A DNA stretch of 64,000 nucleotides from Halapricum desulfuricans (GCF_017094525.1 NZ_CP064788.1:1101030-1165029), one strand, 5' to 3'; shown: positions 35,506 to 44,647, counted from the stretch's first letter. Numbers and translations: made by a program. The notes: a model not told the origin generated them from the letters alone.

Positions 35506-35760
35506 TCACCGGGCGGCCGCTTCGATGCCGCCACAGCGTTCGGCGACGTCGACCAGCGACAGCCAGGTGTTGATCCCGGCACGTAGCGCGATCAGGTCTG
35601 CCGCTTCGACCGTGACGGTCAGTCGGTCGCCGTCGCGATCGACGGACGCGACTGTGCGGTCGCCTTCGATGTCGCCGGCTTCGGGTTCGACGCTGCGTTC
35701 GACGCGGCGTGCGTACTCGTTGGACTCGTAGACGGCAGTGAAAGCAGCTTCGTGGTCCAT
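35506..35760 (-). CDS. pcc1: KEOPS complex subunit Pcc1
   Basis: 84 residues from ATG 35760 (MDHEAAFTAVYESNEYARRV). The Pcc1 pattern is seen: acidic opening, VDRDGDRLTVTVEAADLIALRAGINTWL. Pcc1 is the dimerising subunit of KEOPS, which makes t6A37 in tRNA. In haloarchaea it normally follows rpl37ae and rpoP, as here. The gap to rpoP consists of a repeat element. Confidence 0.85.
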   Translation of the reverse strand: MDHEAAFTAVYESNEYARRVERSVEPEAGDIEGDRTVASVDRDGDRLTVTVEAADLIALRAGINTWLSLVDVAERCGGIEAAAR

Positions 35761-35761
35761 T

Positions 35762-35845
35762 ATCGTGATCGTCGTAACGGTTCGCCGTTGCGACCACGCG
35801 AGGCTGCGTGGTCGATCCGGGACAGATTGACGACGGTCGCAGTCA
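35762..35845 (+). repeat. Palindromic intergenic element, family A, filling the rpoP-pcc1 gap
   Basis: Blocks in the same order as the 28049 copy: ATCGTGATCGTCGTAACGG, CGCCGTTGCGACC, a perfect 9-bp hairpin CGACCACGC/GCGTGGTCG (35791-35814), GATCCGGGACAGA and GACGACGGTCGCAGTCA. On the transcribed (minus) strand it starts in the rpoP TGA (35843-35845) and ends just before the pcc1 ATG. It therefore makes up the whole intercistronic sequence. Confidence 0.7.
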
Positions 35846-35977
35846 CTTGACGTCGACTTCCTTGACGTCCGGAGAGCGCTCCTTGAGGAGCACCCGGTGT
35901 CCGCAGTAGGGACAGCGGACGCCGCCGTAGGAGTCCAGTTCGACGTCACGCTTGCAGCGAGAACACTTGTAGCTCAT
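35843..35977 (-). CDS. rpoP: DNA-directed RNA polymerase subunit P
   Basis: 44 residues from ATG 35977: [19 protein letters not shown], then [15 protein letters not shown]. The CxxC..CxxC zinc ribbon and size match archaeal RpoP (Rpb12 homologue), below a usual ORF length cut-off from this start. It lies 25 bp after rpl37ae in the conserved order. Confidence 0.93.
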   Translation of the reverse strand: MSYKCSRCKRDVELDSYGGVRCPYCGHRVLLKERSPDVKEVDVK

Positions 35978-36002
35978 ATGTGTATCCTGTGGCTGGAGCC
36001 AG

Positions 36003-36275
36003 TTAGTCTTCGTCCTCGGAGAGTGCCGCGCGGATCGAACGCCGGACGGTCTGGCCGGCGGGCGTCTCGGGCTGGTAGGCACCGCCGGTGAAGGCGTACC
36101 CGCAGGCCTGACACTCCCAGATGCCGGTCCCCTGGCGGTCGACGCGGTCCTCGCCGCAGCTGGGACAGGTGTGATCGTCGTTCATTTCCGCTTCGATCTC
36201 GGCGACGCGACGCCGGGCGACGCGCCCGTAGCGGGCACCGAACCGGCCCGCGCTCCCGGTGCGTTTCTCGGCCAT
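36003..36275 (-). CDS. rpl37ae: Large ribosomal subunit protein L37Ae
   Basis: 90 residues. Opens [20 protein letters not shown] (from residue 2), zinc-ribbon [24 protein letters not shown] with two CxxC pairs, split here by GTG/ATG frames only, and ends with the [12 protein letters not shown] segment. First gene of the L37Ae-RpoP-Pcc1 cluster. Confidence 0.95.
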   Translation of the reverse strand: MAEKRTGSAGRFGARYGRVARRRVAEIEAEMNDDHTCPSCGEDRVDRQGTGIWECQACGYAFTGGAYQPETPAGQTVRRSIRAALSEDED

Positions 36276-36323
36276 AGTACCGTACTCTCGCGCCAGCGTA
36301 TTCTTAAGTCCTGCGAGTCGCGG

Positions 36324-37052
36324 TCAGGAGTCGTCACGCAGATCCGCCTCGGCCAGCGCCTCGTTGAGGTCGGCCCGGACGTGCTCGCCGAGCTGTCGAT
36401 CCCCGGCGGTCGTCACGACGCGGTTCTCCTGGACGCTGGAGCCGTCCCGGATGAGCAGCCGGACGTTGCCGTCCGTGCCGGCACGGGTCGCCTTCGCGCG
36501 GACGCCCGTCCGGGAGCCGCTGCCGCCGGCGTCGATCGGTCCGGGGATGACCTTCTTGACGTGGGGGTGGCCGGCCACCGTCCGGATCGCGCGCTGGCCG
36601 TCGCGGCCGCCGATCAGCGTCGAGTGACTGCCGCCGAGTTTCTCCGCGGGCGCGGCGTCGACGACGTCCAGCGCGGGTTCGCCACGGCGTTCGAGGACGT
36701 GCTCGATGGGATCGTCCGCTCGAACCCGATAGAAGGGGTAGTGCAACTGGCCGCGCAGGCGCTCGATCACGGTCCGGTCGCCGGTGACGTAGACCTCCTC
36801 GGGGCGCTTGCGCCGGACTTCGTCGGCCACGAGCCCGGCGAAGTTCCGGAGTTCGACCACCTCGGCCTCGCCGTCGTCTTCGGGCGTGGTGGTGATGGTG
36901 TGCTCGCCGACGACCGAGTCATCGAGCAGCGAGACGATCCGCGCCCGATCGCGGTCGAGATCGAGCACGACGGCGTCGGCGTTGTGCGTCCGGCAGACCA
37001 GACAGTAGTCCCCGGGACGCTCAAGCGGCGAGGCACACTGCCGACACTCCAT
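36324..37052 (-). CDS. DUF2103 predicted metal-binding protein
   Basis: 242 residues. N-terminal zinc pair CRQC..CLVC (residues 3-6 and 17-20), then an alpha/beta region (IVSLLDDSVVGEHTITTTPE) and a basic middle with STLIGGRDGQRAIRTVAGHP and VKKVIPGPIDAGGSGSRTGV, which match DUF2103. Function unknown; the basic RNA-binding-like surface and the ribosomal neighbourhood suggest a role in RNA metabolism, but this is inferred. Confidence 0.8.
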   Translation of the reverse strand: MECRQCASPLERPGDYCLVCRTHNADAVVLDLDRDRARIVSLLDDSVVGEHTITTTPEDDGEAEVVELRNFAGLVADEVRRKRPEEVYVTGDRTVIERLRGQLHYPFYRVRADDPIEHVLERRGEPALDVVDAAPAEKLGGSHSTLIGGRDGQRAIRTVAGHPHVKKVIPGPIDAGGSGSRTGVRAKATRAGTDGNVRLLIRDGSSVQENRVVTTAGDRQLGEHVRADLNEALAEADLRDDS

Positions 37053-37133
37053 ACACGAACAGTTCGCACTCGGCGCGAATAAGCCGGACGATTCGAATCG
37101 TCCGCCGTGAGAGACGGCATTTTCGGAGGCCGG

Positions 37134-38471
37134 TCACGCGAGGTCGTCGGGCGGGGCCTTCATGTACTCCCGAAGCAGGACGGTCGCGTAGGACCCTTTC
37201 GGGAGCGCGAAGGAGAACGTCGGCGGATCGCCCGACACCTCGAGATCAGTCCGCACCAGTATCGCCCGCCGGGTGCCCGACGATTCGAACTCGCCGGGCA
37301 GCTCGAAATCGGCCGGTTCGAGCTCGAGATCGTCGAGCACGTCACGGGCGATTTCGGCCGGCTCGCCCGCGCCGAACTCGGTGTCAGTTCCGACCAGCGG
37401 CGCGGTCACGAACGCCCGGCCGCGCTCGACGTGTCGGCGCGCCGTCTCGACGCGACGCTCGGTGACCGATTGTGTCCGACTCGTATCGGGCAACGCCGGA
37501 TCAGGTGGGGCGTCGCTGTCGGCGAAGCAGATCACGTCGCCCTCGATCGGTTCGTCGAACGGCAGTCCGCGGCGGAGTCGCTCCGAGCAGATCCGGTTGA
37601 ACGCGTACGACTGGGCGGCGTTGACCAGCAGGCGCTGGAGGTTGCTCGGCAGCGCGGTCAGCGCCGACCGGAAGTCGGCCGGCTCGTCGCCGTCGAGTTC
37701 GGCGAGTCGCTGCAACATCGCCCGCTCGTAGCCCAGGTACGCCGGCATCGCCTCGAGCGCCCGCTGCCACTCGCGACGCTCCCAGCTGTCTTCGACAGTC
37801 GCGCGTGCCGTCCGGGTTCGCTCGCGTTCGCGCTCGCTGGGATTTCCGACGTAGGTCCGGACGGCCTGCTCCCACTCGCGGCGGACGATCGCCAGTCCGA
37901 CCTCGTGGGTGATCGCGCGGCGACTGCCGAAGCGCTGCTGGCCGAAGACGTTGGGCACGCCCACCCGGTCGCCGCCGAACGATCGCAGGTCGTCGGTGAT
38001 CGACTCGATCGTATCAGTCCGGTTGGCCCCCGTGACCGTGATCTCGAAGCGGTTGCCCGCCAGATCGCCGAACTGCAGGCCGCGCCCGGTTCGGCCCAGT
38101 ATCTCGATATCCGTCTCCGGCAGGTCGACGGCCGCGAGCGCGTCCGGATCGCCCTTCCGGACGGTGAACAGCTGCGTCGTGACCGCGTACTTGTCCTTCG
38201 TGCCGGCCCAGTCGATCCGCTCGCGGCTGATCCCCAGTCGGTCCGACAGCGCGCCCGCGAAGTCGTTGGTATCCCACTCTCGCAGCGTAGCCCGCAAAAG
38301 CACGTGCGGGTACGCGCCGGGATCGGCCGACAGCGGCTCGGGATCGACGGTCTCGATCTCCTCGACCCGGAAGTGTTCGGGCGACTCGCGGAGTCGGCCG
38401 CCGATCCCCGCCGCGTCGCTGACGTAGTAGTCGATCCCGACGGCCGCCTCGAGTGGGTGTGCCTCGCGCAT
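37134..38471 (-). CDS. truD: tRNA pseudouridine(13) synthase TruD
   Basis: 445 residues. The catalytic Asp motif is in [17 protein letters not shown]; the family-specific [20 protein letters not shown] and the [14 protein letters not shown] end are present. The TRUD insertion domain lies between. Isomerises U13 in tRNA-Glu and other tRNAs. Monocistronic; the gene reads away from an SRPBCC gene. Confidence 0.93.
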   Translation of the reverse strand: MREAHPLEAAVGIDYYVSDAAGIGGRLRESPEHFRVEEIETVDPEPLSADPGAYPHVLLRATLREWDTNDFAGALSDRLGISRERIDWAGTKDKYAVTTQLFTVRKGDPDALAAVDLPETDIEILGRTGRGLQFGDLAGNRFEITVTGANRTDTIESITDDLRSFGGDRVGVPNVFGQQRFGSRRAITHEVGLAIVRREWEQAVRTYVGNPSERERERTRTARATVEDSWERREWQRALEAMPAYLGYERAMLQRLAELDGDEPADFRSALTALPSNLQRLLVNAAQSYAFNRICSERLRRGLPFDEPIEGDVICFADSDAPPDPALPDTSRTQSVTERRVETARRHVERGRAFVTAPLVGTDTEFGAGEPAEIARDVLDDLELEPADFELPGEFESSGTRRAILVRTDLEVSGDPPTFSFALPKGSYATVLLREYMKAPPDDLA

Positions 38472-38537
38472 CGCGTCGCCCGAACCCTGCAGCGGGAGGG
38501 GTAAAGCCCTGTCGTCACCGCCGCTAGCCCGATCGAT

Positions 38538-38565
38538 GCGGAACAGACGGGGAACGGTCGCGATA
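38538..38565 (+). repeat. Right-arm fragment of family A element
   Basis: GCGGAACAGACGG followed by GGAACGGTCGCGAT matches the right half of the 28049 and 10510 copies (CCGGAAGGGACG, then ACAACGGTCACTAT). No left arm or hairpin is present. It lies between divergent truD and the SRPBCC gene. Confidence 0.45.
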
Positions 38566-38609
38566 TGTTGGGTCCGTATCTTATGTCCCTACGGGTGAAA
38601 CGACGCGAT

Positions 38610-39047
38610 ATGGTCACGGTTAGCCGATCGATCCACATCGATGCCCCTGTCGAGGACGTGTTCGCGTACCTGGACGATCCCCGAAACCACGCGGAGGTGA
38701 CACCGAGTCTGGCGGAAGTCCGCAACGTCGAGGCGCTCGACAACGGCGGCAAACGCGTCGAACACACCTACAAGATGGCCGGCGTGGGACTCGACGGCGA
38801 ACTCGTCGAGCGGGTCCACGAGGAAAACGAGCGGATGGTCTTCGAGATGCGCGGGAGCCTCACGGGCGAGATCGAGATCGAGACCACGGCGGCCGACCGC
38901 GGGACGGAACTGCGGTACAGCGCCGAGTACGAACTTCCGGGAAAAGTTCTCGCAACAGTGGCCAAGCCGTTCGTCCGCTGGTACAACGAGCGAGAGCTGC
39001 AAACGACGCTGGAAAACACGAAGACGCGGCTCGAAGCCGGCAGTTGA
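38610..39047 (+). CDS. SRPBCC-fold (polyketide cyclase/START-like) protein
   Basis: 145 residues from ATG 38610 (MVTVSRSIHIDAPVEDVFAY). The START-like pattern of an N-terminal strand, DDPRNHAEVTPS, ELVERVHEENERMVFEMRG and a long C-terminal helix (PFVRWYNERELQTTLENTKT) is clear. It probably binds a hydrophobic ligand; no ligand can be named. TTATGTCC-type AT-rich sequence lies about 28 bp upstream. Confidence 0.85.
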   Translation: MVTVSRSIHIDAPVEDVFAYLDDPRNHAEVTPSLAEVRNVEALDNGGKRVEHTYKMAGVGLDGELVERVHEENERMVFEMRGSLTGEIEIETTAADRGTELRYSAEYELPGKVLATVAKPFVRWYNERELQTTLENTKTRLEAGS

Positions 39048-39079
39048 ACCTCTCCCGTCGCGAATCTCCGTTTCCTCGG

Positions 39080-39790
39080 CTACAGCTCGAAGGTCTCGTC
39101 GCCCTCGAGGACGTGCACGTCGGCGTTACTGCCGGTCGCTTTCACCTCGCGGACGAACTCGTCGGTGTCGATCTCGATGGGCGGGAACGAGTCGTAGTGC
39201 ATCGGGAAGGCGTGATCGACGTCCAGCCAGTCGACAGCGATGGCCGCCTGCATCGGCCCCATGGTGAAGTGGTCGCCGACCGGGACGGCGGCGGCGTCGG
39301 GTTCGAGATACGGTCCGATTACCTCGCGCATCTCGGTCATCAGGCTCGTATCGCCGGCGTGATAGAACGTCGTCGAGTCGGGATCGCTCCCCTGAGTGGG
39401 CTTGGTGTCCGAGACGATGAACCCGGCGGGCATCCCGCCGGTCGCCTCGTAGTCGGTGTCCATACCGTTGGTGTGATCGGCCCGGTGCATCGTCACGAAC
39501 GCACCGCCCAGTTCGATCGTGCCGCCGAGGTTAAACCCGATCGTCTCCTCGACGCCGTAGTTGTCCTCGACGTAGCCCGCGACCTCGGGCGTCGCCGCGA
39601 CCGGCGTCGACTGGAAGCGATCCACGTCGCCGATGTGGTCGGCGTGACCGTGCGTGAGCAGGACGTAGTCCGGATCGAGCGTCGCCGGATCGACCTCGGT
39701 TTTCGGATTCCCGAAGAAGGGGTCGATCAACAGGTCCGTCGATCCGACCGATACGTACCACGTCGAATGGCCGTGCCAGGTGAGTTCCAT
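39080..39790 (-). CDS. UPF0173 metallo-beta-lactamase-fold hydrolase
   Basis: 236 residues from ATG 39790 ([20 protein letters not shown]). Metal ligands [10 protein letters not shown], then [16 protein letters not shown] and PMHYDSFP in the family order. Two-zinc hydrolase of unknown substrate. Convergent with the SRPBCC gene. Confidence 0.9.
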   Translation of the reverse strand: MELTWHGHSTWYVSVGSTDLLIDPFFGNPKTEVDPATLDPDYVLLTHGHADHIGDVDRFQSTPVAATPEVAGYVEDNYGVEETIGFNLGGTIELGGAFVTMHRADHTNGMDTDYEATGGMPAGFIVSDTKPTQGSDPDSTTFYHAGDTSLMTEMREVIGPYLEPDAAAVPVGDHFTMGPMQAAIAVDWLDVDHAFPMHYDSFPPIEIDTDEFVREVKATGSNADVHVLEGDETFEL

Positions 39791-39920
39791 AGTGCAATCC
39801 CACGTACACGACGGAAACACTTATATCCTGAAGTGATCCTGTCTCGCGGCCGGATCGACACGGACGCTGTCGCCGCATTTTCCTCCAAGAACTATACCGG
39901 AGGAACACGTAGTACAGACG

Positions 39921-42518
39921 ATGGCCACGCCACGGCGACCGGCCCAGAACATTTGTCGGACAGACGAGATTACCGTGCTGTACGTCGATGGCGATGCTGC
40001 AACCAGGCATTCACTGGCCGAGTCCGTCGAACGCGAGGACGAGCGGATTACCGTGTTGACCGCGACCGACGCTCGTGGAGCGCTCGACCAGTTCGTCGAC
40101 GGCGGGGCCGACTGTATCGTCTCGGACTACGAGATCCCAAAGCGAGACGGGATCGACCTGCTCAAATCCGTTCGCGAAGACGATCCCGACCTCCCGTTCA
40201 TTCTGTTCACTGATAGTGGTTCCGAGCGGGTCGCCAGCGAAGCGATCAGTGCCGGTGTCACGGACTATCTCCGGAAGGAGTCCAGTGGCGACCAGTACGC
40301 GCTGCTGGCAGACCGGATCGTCGACGCAGTCGACGAGTACCGCGCGGCCGGCACAGTCGAACGGCAGCGTGACGTCTGCAGAGCCGGCCAGGAGATTGCC
40401 GATATCGGGTTCTGGGAGTACGACGTCGAGGCTGAGACGGTCTACACCAGCGAAGGTCTGTTGGGGCTATGCGGTGTCGCCGCACAGCCTGACCTCCGGA
40501 AAGAGCAATTATTCGATTCTTATCATCCCGACGACCGCCCGGCAATCCGGGACGCGTTCGACCGGGCGGTCGAGGCGGGTGAGTCTTTCGACCTCGAACT
40601 GCGGCTAATCGATGACGACGGACACGAACGTTGGGTTCGCACTCAAGGAGAACCACGGATCAAAGACGGTGACACCGTTCGCGTCAGGGGGTCGGTCCAG
40701 GACGTCACCGAACACAAAGCGCAGAAGCGAGACCTCCGTGAAGACAGGGATCGATACCGGCACTTCGTCGAGCGCGCGACAGACGTCATCACCGTTGCAG
40801 ACACGGACGGCACAATCCGATACGAAAGTCCGGCAGTCGAACGGATCTTCGGCTACCCGCCCGAAGAGCGGGTCGGAGATCCGGTATTCGAGTACGTGCA
40901 TCCGGACGACCGCCAGCGTGTTCTCAGCCAGTTCAGGGAGCTCGTGGATAGAGAAGCGGACACGGCAGAGCGGATCGAATTCCGATACGAGGGGTCGGAC
41001 GGTTCGTATCGCTGGATCGAGTCGATCGGCACCGATCGCACCGAGACAGTCATCGACGGCGTCGTCGTCTATTCACGCGATATAACGGACCGGAAAGAAC
41101 GCGAACGGGAGATTCAACAACTTACCGAGCGTCTCAAACTCGCGGTGGACGGTGCCGGGTTAGGGATCTGGGACTGGGATATGACCACCGACGAGGTCGA
41201 GTTCAACGACCAGTGGGCCGAGATACTCGGGTATACGCCAGACGAGATCGAACCGCACCTGGACGCCTGGGAGAAACGTGTCCACCCCGAAGACGCCGAT
41301 CCGGTTCAGGCGGCACTCGAGGAACATATCCGGGACGGCACTGATTTCTACGAGACCGAACACCGAATGCGAACGGCCGACGGCGACTGGAAGTGGATCA
41401 GGGACATCGGACGAATCGTCGAGCGAGACGACGATGGGACCCCTCTCAGAGCGGTCGGCGTCCACCTCGACATCGACGAACGGAAAGCGCACGAACAGGA
41501 GCTGGAACGGGCCCGCAGGGAACTCCGCCAGATAATCGATCTCATCCCGGACCTCGTCTTCGCCAAAAACCGGGAGGGCGAGTATCTACTGGCCAACGAG
41601 GCGGCTGCCGAACTGTACGGGACGACACGCGAAAACATCGAAGGGCGAAAAGAACAGGACGTCATCCCGGATCCAGCAGACGCCGAGGAGTTCAGGCAAG
41701 ACGACCTCGAGGTGATCGAATCGGGCGAACCCAAATACATCCCAGAAGAGGAGATCACGACCGCCGACGGAGAGACACGCATCCTGCAGACACGCAAGAT
41801 TCCGTTTGAGGTTCCCGGACGTGACGAGGAGGCCGTGCTCGGGTACGCTCGTGATGTGACCGATCTCAAACAGCACGAGCGGGATCTCGAGCGACGGAAC
41901 CAGCAGCTCGACAAGTTCGCGAGGATCGTCTCTCACGACCTGCGAAACCCGCTCGAAGTCGCGTCCGGGCGGCTGGAGCTAGCCCGTCAGACGTGTGAGT
42001 CGCCACACCTGGACGATATCGAGACCGCACTGGACCGTATCGACACGATCATCGCTGACACGCTTGCGCTGGCTCGGCTCGGGCAGACGATCAACGAAAA
42101 GCAGGACATCAACCTCAGGGCCCGTGCCGAGGAGTGTTGGGACAGTGTCGAGACGGCGGGGGCGTCGTTCGACCCGCCGGAATCGGTGACGATACGGGCG
42201 GACCTGGATCGGCTCAAGCACGTCTGTGAGAACCTCTTCCGGAACGCGATCGAACACGGCGGCGAAGGCGTGACTGTGAGCGTCGACCGTCTCGAAGACG
42301 GGTTCGCGATCACCGACGACGGGTCCGGTCTCCCCGAGGACGTCGACATATTCGAGCCCGGGGCCACTACCAGTGCTGACGGCAACGGGTTCGGTCTCGC
42401 GATCGTCGAGGAGATCGTCACCGCACACGGATGGGATATCCACGCGACAGAGAGCGAAGACGGCGGTGCACGGTTCGAAATAACGGATGTGGACCTCCGC
42501 GAGACGGGCGAAAGATAA
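39921..42518 (+). CDS. Hybrid receiver / multi-PAS sensor histidine kinase
   Basis: 865 residues, no transmembrane segments. N-terminal receiver (Asp in DCIVSDYEIPKRDG; Lys in DYLRKESS) is followed by four PAS domains (about 150-260, 265-385, 395-515, 525-650), the HisKA H-box FARIVSHDLRNPLE and HATPase boxes (LFRNAIEHGG, ITDDGSGLP, NGFGLAIVEEIV). Cytoplasmic sensor; ligands unknown. Its ATG follows an AT-rich leader. No cognate output regulator is adjacent. Confidence 0.92.
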   Translation: MATPRRPAQNICRTDEITVLYVDGDAATRHSLAESVEREDERITVLTATDARGALDQFVDGGADCIVSDYEIPKRDGIDLLKSVREDDPDLPFILFTDSGSERVASEAISAGVTDYLRKESSGDQYALLADRIVDAVDEYRAAGTVERQRDVCRAGQEIADIGFWEYDVEAETVYTSEGLLGLCGVAAQPDLRKEQLFDSYHPDDRPAIRDAFDRAVEAGESFDLELRLIDDDGHERWVRTQGEPRIKDGDTVRVRGSVQDVTEHKAQKRDLREDRDRYRHFVERATDVITVADTDGTIRYESPAVERIFGYPPEERVGDPVFEYVHPDDRQRVLSQFRELVDREADTAERIEFRYEGSDGSYRWIESIGTDRTETVIDGVVVYSRDITDRKEREREIQQLTERLKLAVDGAGLGIWDWDMTTDEVEFNDQWAEILGYTPDEIEPHLDAWEKRVHPEDADPVQAALEEHIRDGTDFYETEHRMRTADGDWKWIRDIGRIVERDDDGTPLRAVGVHLDIDERKAHEQELERARRELRQIIDLIPDLVFAKNREGEYLLANEAAAELYGTTRENIEGRKEQDVIPDPADAEEFRQDDLEVIESGEPKYIPEEEITTADGETRILQTRKIPFEVPGRDEEAVLGYARDVTDLKQHERDLERRNQQLDKFARIVSHDLRNPLEVASGRLELARQTCESPHLDDIETALDRIDTIIADTLALARLGQTINEKQDINLRARAEECWDSVETAGASFDPPESVTIRADLDRLKHVCENLFRNAIEHGGEGVTVSVDRLEDGFAITDDGSGLPEDVDIFEPGATTSADGNGFGLAIVEEIVTAHGWDIHATESEDGGARFEITDVDLRETGER

Positions 42519-42541
42519 GTCGTTCCGGCATCACACTACTG

Positions 42542-43318
42542 ATGATGGATCCGTTCCCGACGTACGTCGATCTGGCCGAGAACCCGACGACCGGGCAGGG
42601 CCACCACTGGATGTTCGAATACGTCGAAGGGGTCCCGCTACGGTTCACCCTCCAGTCCGACGGTCGGCTCGCCTTCGCCGGGAAACAGCGCCGATACGAG
42701 GACAGTTCGGAACCGCCGAGCGTCGCCCCCGCGATCGAGACAGTCCGGTCGGGATTCCGACGGGACGCCTTCCGGGAGGCGGTCGCGGAGCCCGACTCGG
42801 TCACCTTCTACGGGATCGCCACCTGCCAGCACCGGATCGAGTACGACTGGGACGAACTGCCCGCGTTCCTGGGATACGACGTTCGCGTCCCCGGCCGTGG
42901 CGGGTTGCTCGCTCCGGAGCGGGCACACGCGAGTTTCGACCGGCTCGGGCTCGCTCCGGCACCGCCGGTCGACCGCGAGATCCGGGCCGACGCGATCGAT
43001 CCCGGCCGCGAGCAGCTCCCCGACAGCGACTGGGCCGACCGACCTGTCGCCGGACTGGTCTTCGCCGACAAGCACGGCTGGCGCGGCAAACTGCTCGATC
43101 CCGACCGACCGCCCGGGCCCGAGGCGTCGTTCGACTCGCCAGCATCCGCCGCCGAAGCCCTGCTCTCCGGCGACCTCCCGGCGTCCGGGAACGTCGAGGC
43201 GACGCTGCGACAACTGGCGCGCCGTTACCGGGCCACGCTGGCCGACGCTAACGTGGACCCCACGTCTTCCGCGTTTCGGAGCGCGGTCGCCGAACACCTG
43301 CAGCGACGCTCGAAGTGA
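42542..43318 (+). CDS. Uncharacterised protein resembling the RNA/DNA ligase nucleotidyltransferase fold
   Basis: 258 residues (ATG 42542 or 42545). The order of segments, MFEYVEGVPLRFTLQSDG, AEPDSVTFYGIATCQHRIEY, VPGRGGLLAPERAH and VAGLVFADKHGWRGKLLDP, resembles ligase motifs I, III, IV and V. The motif I lysine is absent (FEYVEG instead of EKxDG-like), so it would not form a covalent nucleotide adduct. Fold assignment is my inference. It may be an inactive or differently acting relative found in haloarchaea. Confidence 0.55.
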   Translation: MMDPFPTYVDLAENPTTGQGHHWMFEYVEGVPLRFTLQSDGRLAFAGKQRRYEDSSEPPSVAPAIETVRSGFRRDAFREAVAEPDSVTFYGIATCQHRIEYDWDELPAFLGYDVRVPGRGGLLAPERAHASFDRLGLAPAPPVDREIRADAIDPGREQLPDSDWADRPVAGLVFADKHGWRGKLLDPDRPPGPEASFDSPASAAEALLSGDLPASGNVEATLRQLARRYRATLADANVDPTSSAFRSAVAEHLQRRSK

Positions 43319-43342
43319 CTTATCAGCGAATACCTCGGATAA

Positions 43343-43384
43343 CTCGACGACAGACGCTCGGAGTGGCTCGACGACAGACGCTCG
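43343..43384. repeat. 18-bp direct repeat, 24-bp period
   Basis: CTCGACGACAGACGCTCG occurs at 43343-43360 and again at 43367-43384, separated by six bases. It lies between the stop at 43318 and the TATA-like box for the small gene at 43426. It could be a tandem duplication or a paired protein-binding site. Confidence 0.6.
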
Positions 43385-43425
43385 TCTGACGGGTATTTAG
43401 GGGATGTGCGTGAGACGTTCACGCA

Positions 43426-43593
43426 ATGGGACGTCTCGTCATCGACATGCCGACCGAACTCCGCGTTCGATCGGATCCGGCGGACAGCGAGCCCCAGCCG
43501 TGCACGGACAGCAACGTAGAGGGAGAGTCGCTCCCGCCGGACGTGCGGCGGTTCCTGTCGTGGTTCGCCTGCTGGTCGCCGATCAGTCGCTGA
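43426..43593 (+). CDS. Small protein (55 aa), unknown function
   Basis: ATG 43426 to TGA 43593: MGRLVIDMPTELRVRSDPAD, a polar middle with one Cys, and RRFLSWFACWSPISR at the end. Codon use is GC3-rich like real genes here. The box TATTTAG (43394-43400) is 26 bp upstream of the ATG, fitting a leaderless mRNA. The last 11 bp overlap the 3' end of the convergent actin-like gene. Family not recognised. Confidence 0.55.
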   Translation: MGRLVIDMPTELRVRSDPADSEPQPCTDSNVEGESLPPDVRRFLSWFACWSPISR

Positions 43594-44647
43594 GCCGGTC
43601 GGCGATCCGCTGGGCCCCGAGCGTCGCCGCGAGCGCGGGTTCGTCCGGTGCGACGGCCTCGATATCGCGGTTGAGTTCGTCGCTGGCTCGCTCGGCAAAT
43701 TCGTCGACGATGCCCGGGATACAGGCCATCCCGCCGGTGAGCACGACCGGCTTCTCGAGCGCGAGGTTGTACACCTTCATGTGTTCGTTGGCCAGTTCCG
43801 GCAGGAAGGTGTTGGCGAACTCGTCGACCACCTCGTCGACGTACTCGTCGACGGCGTCCATGACGCTTCGCTCGATCGTGAACTCGTGTGCGCCGCCGCC
43901 GGGCTGCTGGATGACGTCGGTAAAGGGCTCGTAGTCCTCGAAGTCCGCGTGTTCCTCCTTGTACTCGCGGGCGGTCTGAACGTCGATGTTGACTCGCCCC
44001 TGCGTCTCTTCTTCGACGTAATTTGCGATCACACGGTCGACCTCGTTGCCGGTGACTGCGCCCGTCGTGTACGGCGCGAGTTGCTCGCCGCGCCGATAGG
44101 CCGAGGCCTCCAGGTTCGTCGACCCCAGGTTGACCGCCAGCAGGATCTCGTTGATCGCCTCCAGATCCTCGCCGAAGGCCGGGATCGTCCCGCACAGCGA
44201 CTCGGGATAGCTCTCGACCAGTTCCGTCCCGATCGAGCTGTTCTCGATGACGGTTTCGAGGTTCTGCAGCCCCGCCTCGTTGTCGATCGTCGGGATGGCG
44301 TAGACGACGGTACTGTCCTCGGGGACGCCGTTCGCCTCGATGACCTCCTCGAAGAACGTGCTCGTCAGTTCCGCCCGGTCGTCGTCCTCCGGCAGCCCGG
44401 ACCTGAGCATGAACTCCACCCGGTCGGGGTACTCCCGAGCCGCTTCCTCGCCGTAGAGGACCTGCTCCTCGCCGGTGAGCGCATCCTCGTAGGTCGCCAT
44501 ACAGGTCAGTGTGTTCACGATCTCCAGATCGCCGTCCCCGTCGGGATAAGCGATCACGGTCCTGGTGCTACCGAGTTTCACTCCGACCGGAACGGGTCCG
44601 TCCGTCGAACTGTCGGCCGCGTCGTCAGTCTCGTCGTCCTCGCTCAT
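43583..44647 (-). CDS. Actin/Hsp70-superfamily ATPase, salactin-like
   Basis: 354 residues with the actin ATPase layout: phosphate-1 VGVKLGSTRTVIAY, phosphate-2 LLAVNLGSTNLEASAY and adenosine motif VVLTGGMACIPG. Salactin is the haloarchaeal actin homologue described in Halobacterium salinarum that forms dynamic filaments; the segments here suggest the same family, but this is from memory of the family only. Both phosphate loops lack the usual Asp (LGST in place of DxG), so nucleotide hydrolysis may differ. Acidic 20-residue leader. Confidence 0.7.
   Translation of the reverse strand: MSEDDETDDAADSSTDGPVPVGVKLGSTRTVIAYPDGDGDLEIVNTLTCMATYEDALTGEEQVLYGEEAAREYPDRVEFMLRSGLPEDDDRAELTSTFFEEVIEANGVPEDSTVVYAIPTIDNEAGLQNLETVIENSSIGTELVESYPESLCGTIPAFGEDLEAINEILLAVNLGSTNLEASAYRRGEQLAPYTTGAVTGNEVDRVIANYVEEETQGRVNIDVQTAREYKEEHADFEDYEPFTDVIQQPGGGAHEFTIERSVMDAVDEYVDEVVDEFANTFLPELANEHMKVYNLALEKPVVLTGGMACIPGIVDEFAERASDELNRDIEAVAPDEPALAATLGAQRIADRLSD

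Noticed and set aside
35819-35845. Reading the rpoP 3' end as continuing past the TGA into the repeat
   Set aside because: RpoP ends at its normal length (44 residues) at this TGA, so no read-through needs to be assumed.
39044-40213. A plus-strand frame of 389 codons between the SRPBCC gene and the histidine kinase
   Set aside because: It is the antisense frame of the UPF0173 hydrolase at 39080-39790, whose metal-binding motifs are clear; composition is Arg/Val-rich as in shadow frames of GC-rich DNA.
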